Source: Microlunatus speluncae
Lineage (GTDB): Bacteria > Actinomycetota > Actinomycetes > Propionibacteriales > Propionibacteriaceae
Reading direction: 5' to 3'
NCBI RefSeq assembly: GCF_009299835.1
Contig: NZ_VKCZ01000003.1
Span: 521,450 to 585,449, forward strand
DNA: 64,000 nucleotides
The position numbers and the translations under genes were made by a program. Under the pieces are notes generated by a model. The model ran no database searches and was not told the DNA's origin. It saw only the letters and a list, made by a program, of their open reading frames with translations. Below are positions 1 to 9,345 of this stretch, in pieces. Position 1 is the first letter of the stretch, and each line of letters starts with the position of its first letter.

Positions 1-141
1 ATCACCGCGGAGAACATGGATCGGGTGTTCGGCCTCCGCGCCGAGATCATCAGCGACCCGGTCTCCCGCACCCCGACGATCATCCCGATCGGCCGGCACC
101 ACTGCGACAACCCCGACACCACCCCTACCGACCTTCGCTGA
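1..141 (+). CDS. C-terminal end of siderophore/iron ABC transporter ATP-binding protein (partial)
   Basis: The window opens inside a reading frame that runs for 46 codons to a TGA at 139-141. The residues (ENMDRVFGLRAEII, then DPVSRTPTIIPIGRH) match the conserved tail of FecE/FepC-type ATPases, which couple ATP hydrolysis to uptake of Fe(III)-siderophores, where a VFG segment is followed by a PxxGxP-like region and a closing IGRH. Walker motifs lie upstream of the window. The family call rests on this tail alone, so another vitamin B12/iron-type ATPase is possible. Confidence 0.6.
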   Translation: MTAENMDRVFGLRAEIISDPVSRTPTIIPIGRHHCDNPDTTPTDLR

Positions 142-152
142 CCCCTCCGAGC

Positions 153-1034
153 TCAGGTGGGGAGGAGGAGTTGCTGGATGGTGCGGATCGCGGTGAGGAC
201 GAAGCGGGGGTTGGTCGTCCGGTAGTACGGAATGATCATGGAATGTTGGTGCAGGGCGTAGGCGCGGCCGCGCTCCCAATCGTTGTCCGACGGCTGCAAC
301 GCGTCCCGGTAGGCCTGCCGGCCGGCGGGATCGAAGATCGCCCAGGCCGGGATCAGGTCGAGGGCCGGGTCGCCGGCCCCGACGCCGCCGAAGTCGATCA
401 CGGCGCTCAGCCGGCCGTCGCGGACCAGGACGTTCGGCCGAAGCAGGTCGGCATGGATCCAGACCCGATTGCCGTCGAACGGCGGCAGCTCGAGGGCCCG
501 GTCCCAGACCCGCAGCGCGGCCGCGGTGTCGATCTCGGGCGCCGAATCGATGATCGCCTGCCGGGTCAGCTCGTCCACCTCGCGCAGCGGCGCCCGCCCG
601 CCCGGCGGCACGTCGGGGGTGATCTTGATCTTGCGCAGGGCCGCGACGAAGCCGGCCAGGTCGCGGGCCGCCGCCGGCTCGTCGGCGACGTTGTCGTCGC
701 CGTACGGCCGACCGTCGAGCCACTCGTACACCGCCCACAGGTAAGGGAATTCCGGGGTCGGGTCACCGGCCGCGATCGGTTGCGGGACGCCGATCGGCAG
801 GTGCGGCGCGAGCCGCGGCAGCCAGCGCAACTCCCGGGCCAGGTCGTCGGCGTGGTGCGGCATCAGGGGCAGCCGGACACAGTGGCGATCACCGAGTCGG
901 AACAGCGCGTTGACCGTGCCGGTGGACGGGACCCGGGTGATCGGCAATCCGGCCCAGGCGGGGAACTGCTCGGCCAACAGTCCGGCCACCAGCACGTCGT
1001 CGATCTCGAGCTGTCCCTCGTGCAACCTCGTCAC
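153..1034 (-). CDS. Aminoglycoside phosphotransferase (APH) family protein
   Basis: Predicted small-molecule kinase of the APH/choline-kinase fold, 293 aa. The C-terminal half carries the catalytic loop HADLLRPNVLV (HxDxxxxN) followed by the metal-binding VIDFGGVGAGDPALDL segment. The N-terminal lobe has the usual GTVNALFRLGDRHCVRLP strand pattern. I start it at GTG 1034 because GGGAAGG lies 7 nt upstream and family members begin about there; an in-frame ATG further upstream (1139) would add an unconserved leader. It ends 11 bp past the preceding, convergent gene. The substrate cannot be read; many such proteins do not act on antibiotics. Confidence 0.8.
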   Translation of the reverse strand: MTRLHEGQLEIDDVLVAGLLAEQFPAWAGLPITRVPSTGTVNALFRLGDRHCVRLPLMPHHADDLARELRWLPRLAPHLPIGVPQPIAAGDPTPEFPYLWAVYEWLDGRPYGDDNVADEPAAARDLAGFVAALRKIKITPDVPPGGRAPLREVDELTRQAIIDSAPEIDTAAALRVWDRALELPPFDGNRVWIHADLLRPNVLVRDGRLSAVIDFGGVGAGDPALDLIPAWAIFDPAGRQAYRDALQPSDNDWERGRAYALHQHSMIIPYYRTTNPRFVLTAIRTIQQLLLPT

Positions 1035-1165
1035 CCGTGCGCCTTCCCGTCCGTCCGCGGTACCAGCGGGAGTATTGACCGGACCCGGCGCGAACGCAAG
1101 GCGATAAAGCTCAACCGCATGGAATGCTGGTGCCACCAAACCTTGATCACGGAGCGTGAGAGCTG

Positions 1166-2446
1166 ATGCCGGCCGAGCAGTCGATCCTCGTCAACGACAA
1201 CGGCGCCTGGTGCTGGTTCCAGGACGAACGCACGCTCTACGACCCGGACACCGACCGGGTCCTGATCGGCTCGGTGCCGGCGGCCGAGGGGCCCGGCGGC
1301 GAGGCGCGCGCCGGCAACATCGAGCTGACCGAACTCGACCTGGCCACCGGCACCAGCCGGGTCGCCGTGCTGCACGAGCGGCTGGAGACCGATGATCACG
1401 ACGTGCCGGCGCTGTGGCTGCGTCCGGACGGTCGCTACCTGGCCATGTACGCCCGGCACAAGACCGATGATCTTTCCCGCTGGCGGATCTCGGCCGAGCC
1501 GCACGACCCGTCGGCCTGGGAGCCGGAGCAGACGTTCGACTGGTCCGAGCTGACCGGCGGCCGCGGCGCGACGTACTCCAATCTGCACTACCTGGCCGCG
1601 GAAGGCCTGCTGTACATCTTCGTCCGCTCGATCAACGACGACCCGTCGATCATGCTGTCGGAGGACAACGGCTACAGCTGGCGTTACGGCGGCAAGTTGT
1701 TCACCGAGCCCAAGATCGGCTACGTCAACGGCTACACCCGCTATGCCTCCAACGGCACCGACCGGATCGATCTGATCACCACCGATCACCATCCGCGGGA
1801 CTTCGACAACCGGATCTTCCACGGCTACCTGCGCGGCGGCGCTCTGCACCGCGCCGACGGCACGGTGACCGACCCGCGGGTGATCGGCGGCGCCGGCACC
1901 TCGCAGACCGGGCTGACCACGATCTTCGACTCCGGCCAGGTGATCGATGGCGACCCGATGAGCCACGCCTGGACCTGCGATCTCCGCCGCAATGCCGCCG
2001 GCGAGCTGGCGGCGATCATCACCTGCCGGGCCGGGGAGGAGTCGGCGCTGGAGGACCGGCGCTTCTTCTACGGCCGGCTCACCGGCACCGACTGGCGGGT
2101 CCGGCCGCTGGCCAAGGCCGGACCGCCGCTGTGGGCCCGGGAGCAGGACTACACCGGCCTCGGCGCGATCGATCCGGCCGACCTGGACACGCTCTATCTG
2201 TCCACCCCGATCGACCCGCGGACCGGCGATCGGCTGGCGCACCACGAGATCTTCGCCGGCCACACCGATGACCAGGGCGGCCGCTGGGACTGGCGGCCGA
2301 TCACCGCGGACTCGCCGGTGGACAACCTGCGCCCGATCGTCGTCCCGGGCGTGCCCGGCCGCACCGTGCTGCTCTGGTTCCGCGGCACGATGACCCGCTC
2401 GCAGCACTACGCGGCCGAGGTGGTGGCCCGGATCCTGCCGCGCTGA
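1166..2446 (+). CDS. BNR_4 (beta-propeller) repeat protein
   Basis: A 426-aa protein without a signal peptide. It opens with NDNGAWCWFQDERTL, the hallmark start of BNR_4 family proteins, predicted beta-propellers found among sialidase-like and polysaccharide-active proteins. Repeated blocks with DGRYLAMY, YSNLHYLAAEGLLY and SEDNGYSWRYGG are spaced as propeller blades. The start ATG follows GAGCGTGAGAG. It is divergent from the APH gene. Probable role is binding or cleaving a carbohydrate, but no catalytic residues can be assigned. Confidence 0.7.
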   Translation: MPAEQSILVNDNGAWCWFQDERTLYDPDTDRVLIGSVPAAEGPGGEARAGNIELTELDLATGTSRVAVLHERLETDDHDVPALWLRPDGRYLAMYARHKTDDLSRWRISAEPHDPSAWEPEQTFDWSELTGGRGATYSNLHYLAAEGLLYIFVRSINDDPSIMLSEDNGYSWRYGGKLFTEPKIGYVNGYTRYASNGTDRIDLITTDHHPRDFDNRIFHGYLRGGALHRADGTVTDPRVIGGAGTSQTGLTTIFDSGQVIDGDPMSHAWTCDLRRNAAGELAAIITCRAGEESALEDRRFFYGRLTGTDWRVRPLAKAGPPLWAREQDYTGLGAIDPADLDTLYLSTPIDPRTGDRLAHHEIFAGHTDDQGGRWDWRPITADSPVDNLRPIVVPGVPGRTVLLWFRGTMTRSQHYAAEVVARILPR

Positions 2447-2516
2447 GCTGCCGTTTCGCGCCTGCTGGGTCGTCTTGCCGGGCGGCGCAACGGATGCCGT
2501 ACGCCCGCCGACCACG

Positions 2517-2522
2517 TACGGT
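2517..2522 (+). promoter_or_regulatory. -10 box TACGGT of a probably leaderless gene
   Basis: TACGGT ends 6 nt before the ATG at 2529, leaving no room for a Shine-Dalgarno site. Confidence 0.5.
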
Positions 2523-2528
2523 CGGGGT

Positions 2529-2852
2529 ATGTGCCGAAACATCACCACGCTGCGCGGCCTCGAACCGCCGGCCACCGATGAAGAGATCACCGCCGCCGCT
2601 CTGCAGTTCGTGCGCAAGGTCACGGGCGTGACGAAGGTGACCGATACCACCCGGGAGGCGGTGGAACAGGCCACCCAGGAGATCTCCGACATCGTGGTCC
2701 GGCTGCTCGACTCGCTGCCTGATCGTCGTCAGCCGCCGAAGAGCGTGCCGCCGCTGCGCCGCCCCGAGGTCCAGGCGCGGATCGCGCAGCGGATCAAGGA
2801 GCGCGAGGAGCACGAGCGGATGCACGAGCTGGGCATCGCCCACTCGCACTGA
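2529..2852 (+). CDS. DUF2277 family protein
   Basis: A 107-aa soluble protein that begins MCRNITTLRGLEPPAT, the diagnostic start of the DUF2277 family. It ends in a charged helix and a His-containing tail. Function is unknown across the family. A longer frame back to 2475 exists, but the MCRN start is the conserved one, and the TACGGT box 6 nt upstream fits a leaderless transcript. It converges on the HxlR gene, with 9 bp between the two stops. Confidence 0.8.
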   Translation: MCRNITTLRGLEPPATDEEITAAALQFVRKVTGVTKVTDTTREAVEQATQEISDIVVRLLDSLPDRRQPPKSVPPLRRPEVQARIAQRIKEREEHERMHELGIAHSH

Positions 2853-2861
2853 GCTGGCGCG

Positions 2862-3371
2862 CTAGCGCAGCGGGTCCAGCAGCCGGCGGGGCTCGCGGAG
2901 TCGCTGGGTGACCGGGTCGGTGCGGCGTGAAGCGCGCTCGGGGGTCGAGATGATCTCGGTGACCTCGGGGATGATCTTGCAGGCCGTGCAGAATCCGTTG
3001 ATGTCGATCAACGATCCGCAGTCGGCGTGCCGGAACGCGCGGGTGGGCGTACGGGTGCCGCCGGTGCCGTGCCGATTGCCCCACTGGGCCATCGCGTTGA
3101 TCAACGGCCACAGGTCACGGCCGGCCCGGGTCAGCACGTATTCGGGGTGTCCCTCGCCGGTGAGCTTCTCCAGCACGCCGTTCGCAACCAGGCTCTCCAG
3201 CCGGTCGGCGAGCACCGCCTTGGAGATGTCGAGGTGGACCTGCAGGTCGGAGAACCGGGTCACGCCGTAGAGGCAGTCGCGCACGATCAGCGCGGTCCAA
3301 CGCTCCCCGATGATCTCCAGCGTGCGGGCGATGCCGCAGTCCTGGTCGGCGTAGTCCTTGCCCAGTGCCAT
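2862..3371 (-). CDS. HxlR family transcriptional regulator
   Basis: Winged-helix DNA-binding protein of 169 aa. The N-terminus has CGIARTLEIIGERWTALI, the HxlR signature around a conserved Cys and RW, followed by RFSDLQ, ISKAVLADRL and GVLEKLTGEGHPEYVLT (recognition helix and wing). An extra C-terminal part with CGSLIDINGFCTAC could bind metal or sense redox. It is divergent from an MFS transporter across 61 bp rich in inverted repeats, so it probably controls that gene and itself. A -10 box (TAGGCT) lies 7 nt before its ATG. Confidence 0.85.
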   Translation of the reverse strand: MALGKDYADQDCGIARTLEIIGERWTALIVRDCLYGVTRFSDLQVHLDISKAVLADRLESLVANGVLEKLTGEGHPEYVLTRAGRDLWPLINAMAQWGNRHGTGGTRTPTRAFRHADCGSLIDINGFCTACKIIPEVTEIISTPERASRRTDPVTQRLREPRRLLDPLR

Positions 3372-3378
3372 GGTCGCG

Positions 3379-3384
3379 AGCCTA
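3379..3384 (-). promoter_or_regulatory. -10 box TAGGCT of the HxlR gene
   Basis: On the minus strand TAGGCT stands 7 nt before the ATG at 3371, so the message is probably leaderless. Confidence 0.5.
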
Positions 3385-3390
3385 CCATTA

Positions 3391-3439
3391 TGGTCTTGTC
3401 ACCGAACCAAAGTTCACCTAGGGTTTGGTCTCGTGACCA
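3391..3439. promoter_or_regulatory. Candidate HxlR operator region
   Basis: ACCAAA (3406-3411) and TTTGGT (3424-3429) form an inverted repeat with a 12-bp gap. TGGTC-TCGT-GACCA (3426-3439) is a second one, across the MFS start. TGGTCTTGTCACC at 3391 and TGGTCTCGTGACC at 3426 are near-identical direct repeats 35 bp apart. Position between divergent regulator and transporter suggests an operator; which element binds is unknown. Confidence 0.5.
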
Positions 3440-4905
3440 GACTTAACCTAGCCGTCGGCCCGTTGGCCGAGCCGGCACCCGGGGGAGTGTTCTCGACCGG
3501 GCGGACCGGCGCCCGGCCCGGGCCGATCCTCGCCGTCAGCTCGGTCGGGACGTTCCTGGCCCTGGTCGCCTTCACCCTGCCGCTGGCCGATCTGCCGACG
3601 ATCGTCACGGTGCTCGGCGCCGGGCCGGCCGAGAGTGCCTGGATCCTCAGCTCGATGAGTGTCGGCCTGGCCGCGGCGCTGTTGATCGCCGGCCGGTTGG
3701 CCGACGACTACGGCCGGCGGCGGATGTTCCTGATCGGCTGCGCGGTGCTGGCGCTCGGCTCGTTCGCGGCGTTGCTGCCGAGCGCGCCGGTCTTCATCGC
3801 CGGCCGGATCGTGGCCGGAATCGGCGGCGCGGCGATCACCCTGGCCAGCCTCGGCCTGATCGCCGCGGGTCATCAGGAGCCGGCCCGGCGGGCGGCGGCG
3901 ACCGGCGTCTGGGGTGCCGTGCTCGGCGCGGGCATCGCGGCGGGGCCGCTGCTGGCGGGGGTCGCGCACCTGATCGGAGCCTGGTGGTCGGCCTATCTGG
4001 TGGTCGGGGTCGCCGCGGTGGCGGCGGCGATCATGGCCTGGGTCAGCCTGGCCGAATCCCGGGTGCCGGAACGGCAGCGGGTCGATCTGGTCGGCGGGGT
4101 GATCTTCGTCGCCGCGATGGTGGTGAGCCTGACCGGGCTGGTCTGGCTGCGGCTCGCCGCGCAGCCGTACCAACCGATCCTGGTGATCATCGGCGGCGCG
4201 CTGCTGTTCGTGGTGTTCGTGATCATCGAGCTGCGGGTGGCCCAGCCGATGCTCGATCCGCGGCTGTTTCGCGGCCCGCGGTTCACCGGCCAGGTGGTGG
4301 CCGGCTTCACCACCGGGATCGGGATCATCGCGCTCTGCTCGGTGTCGATCACGTTCCTGATCAGCGGTCTCGGCTTCACCGCGCTGGCGGCGGCGGGCAC
4401 GCTGGCGCTGTGGTCGGGCACCAGTGTGCTGACCGCGCTGCTGGCCCGGCCGCTGGCGCAGCGGGTCGGCGGCGGCACCCAACTGGCGATCGGCCTGCTC
4501 GGCGTCGCCGCCGGCCAGGCGCTGATGATCCCGGCCCACAGCTTCGCGACCATCGCGCCGGGGCTGTTCCTGGCCGGCATCGCCAGCGGGGTGCTGAACG
4601 CCGGTCTCGGCCGCGAGGCGGTGGCCAGCGTGCCGGCCGGCCGCGGCGGCTTCGGCTCCGGCGTGAACAACACGGCCCGTTATCTGGGCTCGGCGATCGG
4701 GGTGACGATCACCGGAATCCTGCTGCTGCACGGATCGGCGCCGTCCGATCCGTCCGGTGATCAGCTCACCGGCGGCTGGACCGCGGCGGCGACGGTCACC
4801 GCCGTGCTGTCCGCCCTCGGCGGTCTGACGGTGTTGATCTTGGATCGAGCGGAGCTGAGGCGACTCCGGGCGGCGGTGCCACGCGCGGGCCGGACAGTGG
4901 GATGA
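3433..4905 (+). CDS. MFS transporter (drug:H+ antiporter type)
   Basis: A 490-aa integral membrane protein with about 14 hydrophobic segments. It has the MFS loop signature GRLADDYGRRRMF between TM2 and TM3 and the antiporter motif-C-like GVWGAVLGAGIAAGPLLAG in TM5, typical of DHA2 drug exporters. GTG 3433 is chosen because AGGG lies 9 nt upstream, but it sits inside the repeat-rich operator region, so a downstream GTG (3487) remains possible. The divergent HxlR gene is its likely regulator. Confidence 0.8.
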   Translation: MTRLNLAVGPLAEPAPGGVFSTGRTGARPGPILAVSSVGTFLALVAFTLPLADLPTIVTVLGAGPAESAWILSSMSVGLAAALLIAGRLADDYGRRRMFLIGCAVLALGSFAALLPSAPVFIAGRIVAGIGGAAITLASLGLIAAGHQEPARRAAATGVWGAVLGAGIAAGPLLAGVAHLIGAWWSAYLVVGVAAVAAAIMAWVSLAESRVPERQRVDLVGGVIFVAAMVVSLTGLVWLRLAAQPYQPILVIIGGALLFVVFVIIELRVAQPMLDPRLFRGPRFTGQVVAGFTTGIGIIALCSVSITFLISGLGFTALAAAGTLALWSGTSVLTALLARPLAQRVGGGTQLAIGLLGVAAGQALMIPAHSFATIAPGLFLAGIASGVLNAGLGREAVASVPAGRGGFGSGVNNTARYLGSAIGVTITGILLLHGSAPSDPSGDQLTGGWTAAATVTAVLSALGGLTVLILDRAELRRLRAAVPRAGRTVG

Positions 4906-4912
4906 TGCGGGG

Positions 4913-6391
4913 GTGCTGACCGCGACCGCCTGCGCCGACCTCCGGGCGACCTGTGGTGCCGCCGACTACACCGTCGACGGCGTGATCGCGGCCATCGGCA
5001 CCGAAGCCCATCGGGCCCTCGGGCGGAACAGCACGGTGCCGGCCGAGCGGGCGCTGGCCGGTCGGGACGACCCGCTGGCGACCATGATCACGCTCTTCCT
5101 GCTGCAACTCCCGGTGGAACGAGGCGCGGTGATCACGGCCTTTCCCGGGCTGGTCGACACCATGATCGACAGCGGTCTGCTCGGGTCCGCCGACGGCTCG
5201 GTCCGGGCGCTGCTCGATCTTCGTCCGTACGCGACCGACGAGGCGGGACCGTACTGGGTGGTGTCCGATCTGACGCCGGGGATGGACACCGTGATCACCC
5301 CGATCCGGCCCGACTACGTGCTCGGCGTCTCGTCCGCCTCGACCACGCTGGCCCAGCTCACGGTGCGCCGTCCGATCGGCCGGGCCCTCGACCTGGGCAC
5401 CGGCTGCGGTGTCCAGACGCTGCACCTGGACGGCCACGCCGATCAGGTGATCGCCACCGACCTCAACCCGCGCGCCCTCGAGCTGGCCCGGCTGACGTTG
5501 TTGATCAACGACGTCGAGGCCGAGCTCCGCCCCGGTGACCTGCTGCAGCCGGTCGCCGGCGAGCGGTTCGATCTGATCATCAGCAATCCGCCGTACGTGA
5601 TGGCACCGCCCACCACGGCCGGCCGCCGGCTCACCTATCGCGAGGGCGACCGGTCCGCCGACGGCCTGGTCGAGGAGCTGGTCCGGGCCGCGCCGACGCA
5701 CCTGACCGAGGGCGGGATCTGCCAGATCCTGGCCAACTGGGCCCACCCGGCCGTGGGCAGCGAGACCTGGGCGGACCGGCTGGCGGGCTGGGTCGACGGC
5801 TGCGACGCCCACGTGGTGCAGCGCGAGGTGCTCGATCCGGGCGAGTACGTGGAGCTCTGGCTGGCCGACGCCGGGCAGAGCGGCAAGCCGGGCTACCGGA
5901 GCGCGTACGCCGACTGGCTCGACTACCTCGCCGCCCTGGACATCACCGGCATCGGGATGGGCTGGATCACCCTGCGCCGCACCGACGCGACCCCCGAGGT
6001 GACCGTCGAGGAGTGGCCGCACCCGATCGAGCAGCCGATCGGACCGGCGATCGCCACCCGGCTGGATCACGTCGGCACGCTCCGCGAGCTGCCTGATTCG
6101 GAGCTGCTCGGTCGGCACTGGGTGGTGGCCGCCGACGTCGGCGAGGAATCGCTGGCCGACCCGGGCGGCGCCGATCCGCGGCACATCGTGCTGCGCCAGG
6201 AACGGGGCTTCCGGCGGGCGGTCGAGGCCGACACGGCCCTGGCCGGTGTCGTCGGAGCGTGCGACGGCGAGTTACCGTTGGGACGGATCGTCGACGCCGT
6301 CGCGACCGTGCTGGAGATCGATTCCATCGATCTGCGGGCCGAGTTGATGCCGCGGCTGCGAGACCTGATCCGGGACGATTTCCTGCGCTGA
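4913..6391 (+). CDS. Class I SAM-dependent methyltransferase with NPPY motif
   Basis: A 492-aa protein. The middle has a SAM-binding Rossmann core, LDLGTGCGVQTLHL (motif I) and ATDLNPRALELARL (acidic loop), then DLIISNPPYVMAPP, the NPPY catalytic motif of N6-adenine/glutamine-type methyltransferases such as PrmC and RlmG/RsmC. An N-terminal all-helical region of about 140 aa and a C-terminal region of about 150 aa, with a winged-helix-like end, frame the core. The target is unknown; rRNA or protein glutamine is plausible. Starts 7 bp after the MFS stop, so co-transcription is likely. Confidence 0.75.
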   Translation: MLTATACADLRATCGAADYTVDGVIAAIGTEAHRALGRNSTVPAERALAGRDDPLATMITLFLLQLPVERGAVITAFPGLVDTMIDSGLLGSADGSVRALLDLRPYATDEAGPYWVVSDLTPGMDTVITPIRPDYVLGVSSASTTLAQLTVRRPIGRALDLGTGCGVQTLHLDGHADQVIATDLNPRALELARLTLLINDVEAELRPGDLLQPVAGERFDLIISNPPYVMAPPTTAGRRLTYREGDRSADGLVEELVRAAPTHLTEGGICQILANWAHPAVGSETWADRLAGWVDGCDAHVVQREVLDPGEYVELWLADAGQSGKPGYRSAYADWLDYLAALDITGIGMGWITLRRTDATPEVTVEEWPHPIEQPIGPAIATRLDHVGTLRELPDSELLGRHWVVAADVGEESLADPGGADPRHIVLRQERGFRRAVEADTALAGVVGACDGELPLGRIVDAVATVLEIDSIDLRAELMPRLRDLIRDDFLR

Positions 6392-6408
6392 ACCGGTTGC
6401 GGCCGGGC

Positions 6409-6440
6409 CCTCGGGGGTTGTCTCACTCGGGCTCCCGAGG
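6409..6440 (+). terminator. Weak hairpin after the methyltransferase
   Basis: CTCGGG-CT-CCCGAG (6426-6439) is a tight hairpin, and CCTCGGG (6409) can alternatively pair with CCCGAGG (6434). There is no T-tract, so termination is uncertain. Confidence 0.3.
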
Positions 6441-6556
6441 CTGAACCGTGTTGACATGGCGATTAGCATCAGGTTCGTTGCGCCTGAGTCCGGGGCGCGG
6501 TTTCCAGGGGGCGGGGCCGGACTGTACTCACGTTTCTTCAAGGAGTTGACACCTCA

Positions 6557-9331
6557 GTGGCTGGAAAAACAGGCAGACGCCTGGTGATCGTCGAGTCGCC
6601 GACGAAGGCGACCAAGATCGCGAGCTTCCTCGGTGACGGCTATGTCGTGCAGTCGAGCCGCGGCCACGTCCGGGATCTGCCGACCGGCGCGGCCGACGTG
6701 CCGGCCAAGTACAAGGGCGAGAAGTGGGCCCGGACCGGCGTCGACGTCGACAACGGGTTCGCTCCTTTATATGTGGTGAGCCCGGACAAGCGGGCCACGA
6801 TCAAGTCGCTCAAGGAAGCCCTGGCCGGCGCCGAAGAACTGCTGCTCGCCACCGACGGTGACCGGGAGGGCGAGGCGATCGCCTGGCACCTGCTGCAGGA
6901 GCTGAAGCCGAAGGTGCCGGCCCGGCGGATGGTGTTCCACGAGATCACCCCGCACGCGATCGCCGAAGCCGTGGCCAGCCCGCGCGAGCTGGACACCGAT
7001 CTGGTCGACGCGCAGGAGACCCGGCGGATCCTCGACCGGTTGTACGGCTACGAGGTCTCCCCGGTGCTGTGGAAGAAGGTCATGCCGCGCCTGTCGGCGG
7101 GCCGGGTGCAGTCGGTCGCGACCCGGCTGGTGGTCGACCGGGAGCGGGAGCGGATCGCGTTCCGCAGCGCCTCCTACTGGGATCTGGACGCCACCCTGGA
7201 CGCCGGCGCGGAGGCCGAGCCGCCGCTGTTCCCGGCGCGGCTGACCCATGTCGGCGCGGCCCGGGTCGCCCAGGGCCGCGACTTCGACTCCCGCGGTTCC
7301 TTGATCAGCAAGGGCTCCGAGCCGGTGGTCCAGCTCGATCAGACCACCGCCGAGGCGCTGGCCGCATCGCTGCGGACGGCCGAGTTCTCGGTCACCGGGG
7401 TCGAGTCCAAGCCCTACACCCGGCGGCCGTACGCGCCGTTCCGGACCACCACGATGCAGCAGGAGGCCGGTCGCAAGCTCGGCTTCACCGCGCAGCGGGC
7501 CATGTCGGTCGCCCAGGATCTCTACGAGGGCGGCTACATCACCTACATGCGAACCGACTCGGTCACCCTGTCCAGCACGGCGATCAACGCCGCCCGGACC
7601 CAGGTCCGGCAGCTGTTCGGTGATCAGTATCTGCCGGAGAAGGCGCGGGTCTACACCTCCAAGGTGAAGAACGCGCAGGAGGCGCACGAGGCGATCCGGC
7701 CGGCCGGCGAGACCTTCTCGACCCCGGCGCAGACCGGGCTGACCGGTGATCAGTTCCGGCTCTACGACCTGATCTGGAAGCGCACCGTCGCCTCGCAGAT
7801 GCGCGACGCCGAAGGCAACACGATCACGGTCAAGATCAACGCCCACCCGGCCAGCGGCGACGACTGCTCGTTCACCGCGTCCGGCCGGACGATCACCTTC
7901 TACGGCTTCCTCAAGGCCTACGTCGAGTCGATCGACGAGGGTGCCGACGGCCAGTCCGACGACGCCCAGACCCGGCTGCCGGATCTGACCGAGGGTCAGT
8001 CGCTGCGGCCGGAGGAGGTGCTCGCCTCGGGTCACGAGACGAAGCCGCCGGCCCGCTACACCGAGCCGTCGCTGGTGGCCAAGCTGGAGGAGTTGGAGAT
8101 CGGCCGGCCGTCGACGTACGCGTCGATCATCCGGACGATCACCAGCCGGGACTACGTGTTCAAGCGCGGCACCGCGCTGGTGCCGACCTGGCTCGCGTTC
8201 GCCGTGACCCGGCTGCTGGAGGAGCACTTCCCGCACCTGGTCGACTACAAGTTCACCGCCGACATGGAGCAGGTGCTGGACCAGATCGCCGGCGGCCACG
8301 CCGAGCGGCTGGGCGTGCTGACCGACTTCTACTTCGGCGCCTCCGGTGATGATCATGAAGGCCTGCAGCGGCTGGTCACCGAGCTGGGCGAGATCGACGC
8401 CCGCCGGTTGTCCACGTTCCAGGTCGGTGATCTTGATTCCGGCATCGTGGTCCGGGTCGGCCGCTATGGCACCTATGTCGAGGACGACGAGGAGCGGCGG
8501 GCCAACGTCGACGACGAGCTGCCGCCGGACGAGCTGACGGTCGAGCTGGCCAAGGAGCTGCTCAGCAAGCCGATGGGCGAGGAGCGCGAGCTCGGCCTCG
8601 ACCCCGAGACGCACACGCCGGTGGTGGCCCGCAACGGCCGGTTCGGCCCGTACGTGACCGAGGTGCTGGGTGACGACGCGCCCAAGAGTGCCAAGCCGCG
8701 GACCGGCTCCCTGTTCAAGTCGATGACGGTGGAGGACGTCACGCTGGAGCAGGCGCTGCAGCTGATGAGCCTGCCCCGGGTGGTCGGCCAGGACGCCGAG
8801 GGCACCGAGATCACGGCCCAGAACGGCCGCTACGGCCCGTACCTGAAGAAGGGCACCGACTCCCGCTCGCTGGAGACGGAGGATCAGATCTTCTCGATCA
8901 CCCTCGAGCAGGCCGAGCAGATCTACTCGCAGCCGAAGCAGCGCGGCCGGGCCGCGGCCAAGCCGCCGCTGAAGGAGCTGGGCGACGACCCGGTGTCCGG
9001 CAAGCCGATGGTGATCAAGGACGGCCGGTTCGGGGCGTACGTGACCGACGGCGAGTTCAACGCCACGCTGCGCCGCGGCGACGACGTGGAAACGATCACG
9101 AAGGAGCGCGCCGCCGAACTGCTGGCGGAGAAGCGGGCCAAGGGTCCGGCACCGAAGAAGCGGGCCGCGAAGAAGGCACCGGCGAAGAAGGCCGCGGCCA
9201 AGAAGACCGCGGCCAAGAAGACGACGGCCAAGAAGGCGGCGGCGAAGAAGGCCCCGGCCAAGAAGGCGACCGGGTCCGCGACCAACGGCCGGTCGACCGA
9301 GGTCACGGCCGGCGCGGATTCCGGGCACTGA
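6557..9331 (+). CDS. topA: DNA topoisomerase I
   Basis: Type IA topoisomerase, 924 aa, which relaxes negative supercoils by a transient 5'-phosphotyrosine break. The TOPRIM domain has [13 protein letters not shown] (Glu13) and [14 protein letters not shown] (Asp100, Asp102, Glu104). The active tyrosine is in [14 protein letters not shown] (Tyr330). The C-terminal third carries repeated GRFGPYV/GRYGPYL modules instead of zinc fingers, then a long Lys/Ala-rich tail (about residues 860-910, repeated AAKK/APAKK), as in mycobacteria, which aids processive DNA binding. GTG start with AAGGAG 11 nt upstream. Heads the topA-tmk-holB group. Confidence 0.97.
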   Translation: MAGKTGRRLVIVESPTKATKIASFLGDGYVVQSSRGHVRDLPTGAADVPAKYKGEKWARTGVDVDNGFAPLYVVSPDKRATIKSLKEALAGAEELLLATDGDREGEAIAWHLLQELKPKVPARRMVFHEITPHAIAEAVASPRELDTDLVDAQETRRILDRLYGYEVSPVLWKKVMPRLSAGRVQSVATRLVVDRERERIAFRSASYWDLDATLDAGAEAEPPLFPARLTHVGAARVAQGRDFDSRGSLISKGSEPVVQLDQTTAEALAASLRTAEFSVTGVESKPYTRRPYAPFRTTTMQQEAGRKLGFTAQRAMSVAQDLYEGGYITYMRTDSVTLSSTAINAARTQVRQLFGDQYLPEKARVYTSKVKNAQEAHEAIRPAGETFSTPAQTGLTGDQFRLYDLIWKRTVASQMRDAEGNTITVKINAHPASGDDCSFTASGRTITFYGFLKAYVESIDEGADGQSDDAQTRLPDLTEGQSLRPEEVLASGHETKPPARYTEPSLVAKLEELEIGRPSTYASIIRTITSRDYVFKRGTALVPTWLAFAVTRLLEEHFPHLVDYKFTADMEQVLDQIAGGHAERLGVLTDFYFGASGDDHEGLQRLVTELGEIDARRLSTFQVGDLDSGIVVRVGRYGTYVEDDEERRANVDDELPPDELTVELAKELLSKPMGEERELGLDPETHTPVVARNGRFGPYVTEVLGDDAPKSAKPRTGSLFKSMTVEDVTLEQALQLMSLPRVVGQDAEGTEITAQNGRYGPYLKKGTDSRSLETEDQIFSITLEQAEQIYSQPKQRGRAAAKPPLKELGDDPVSGKPMVIKDGRFGAYVTDGEFNATLRRGDDVETITKERAAELLAEKRAKGPAPKKRAAKKAPAKKAAAKKTAAKKTTAKKAAAKKAPAKKATGSATNGRSTEVTAGADSGH

Positions 9332-9345
9332 TCCGGGAGCCGGCC

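Noticed and set aside
171..1166. Long plus-strand frame opposite the APH gene, and similar long frames opposite topA, the pnt genes and the ABC genes
   Set aside because: They are high-GC shadow frames with Arg/Gly/Pro-rich residues and no domains, antisense to well-supported genes.
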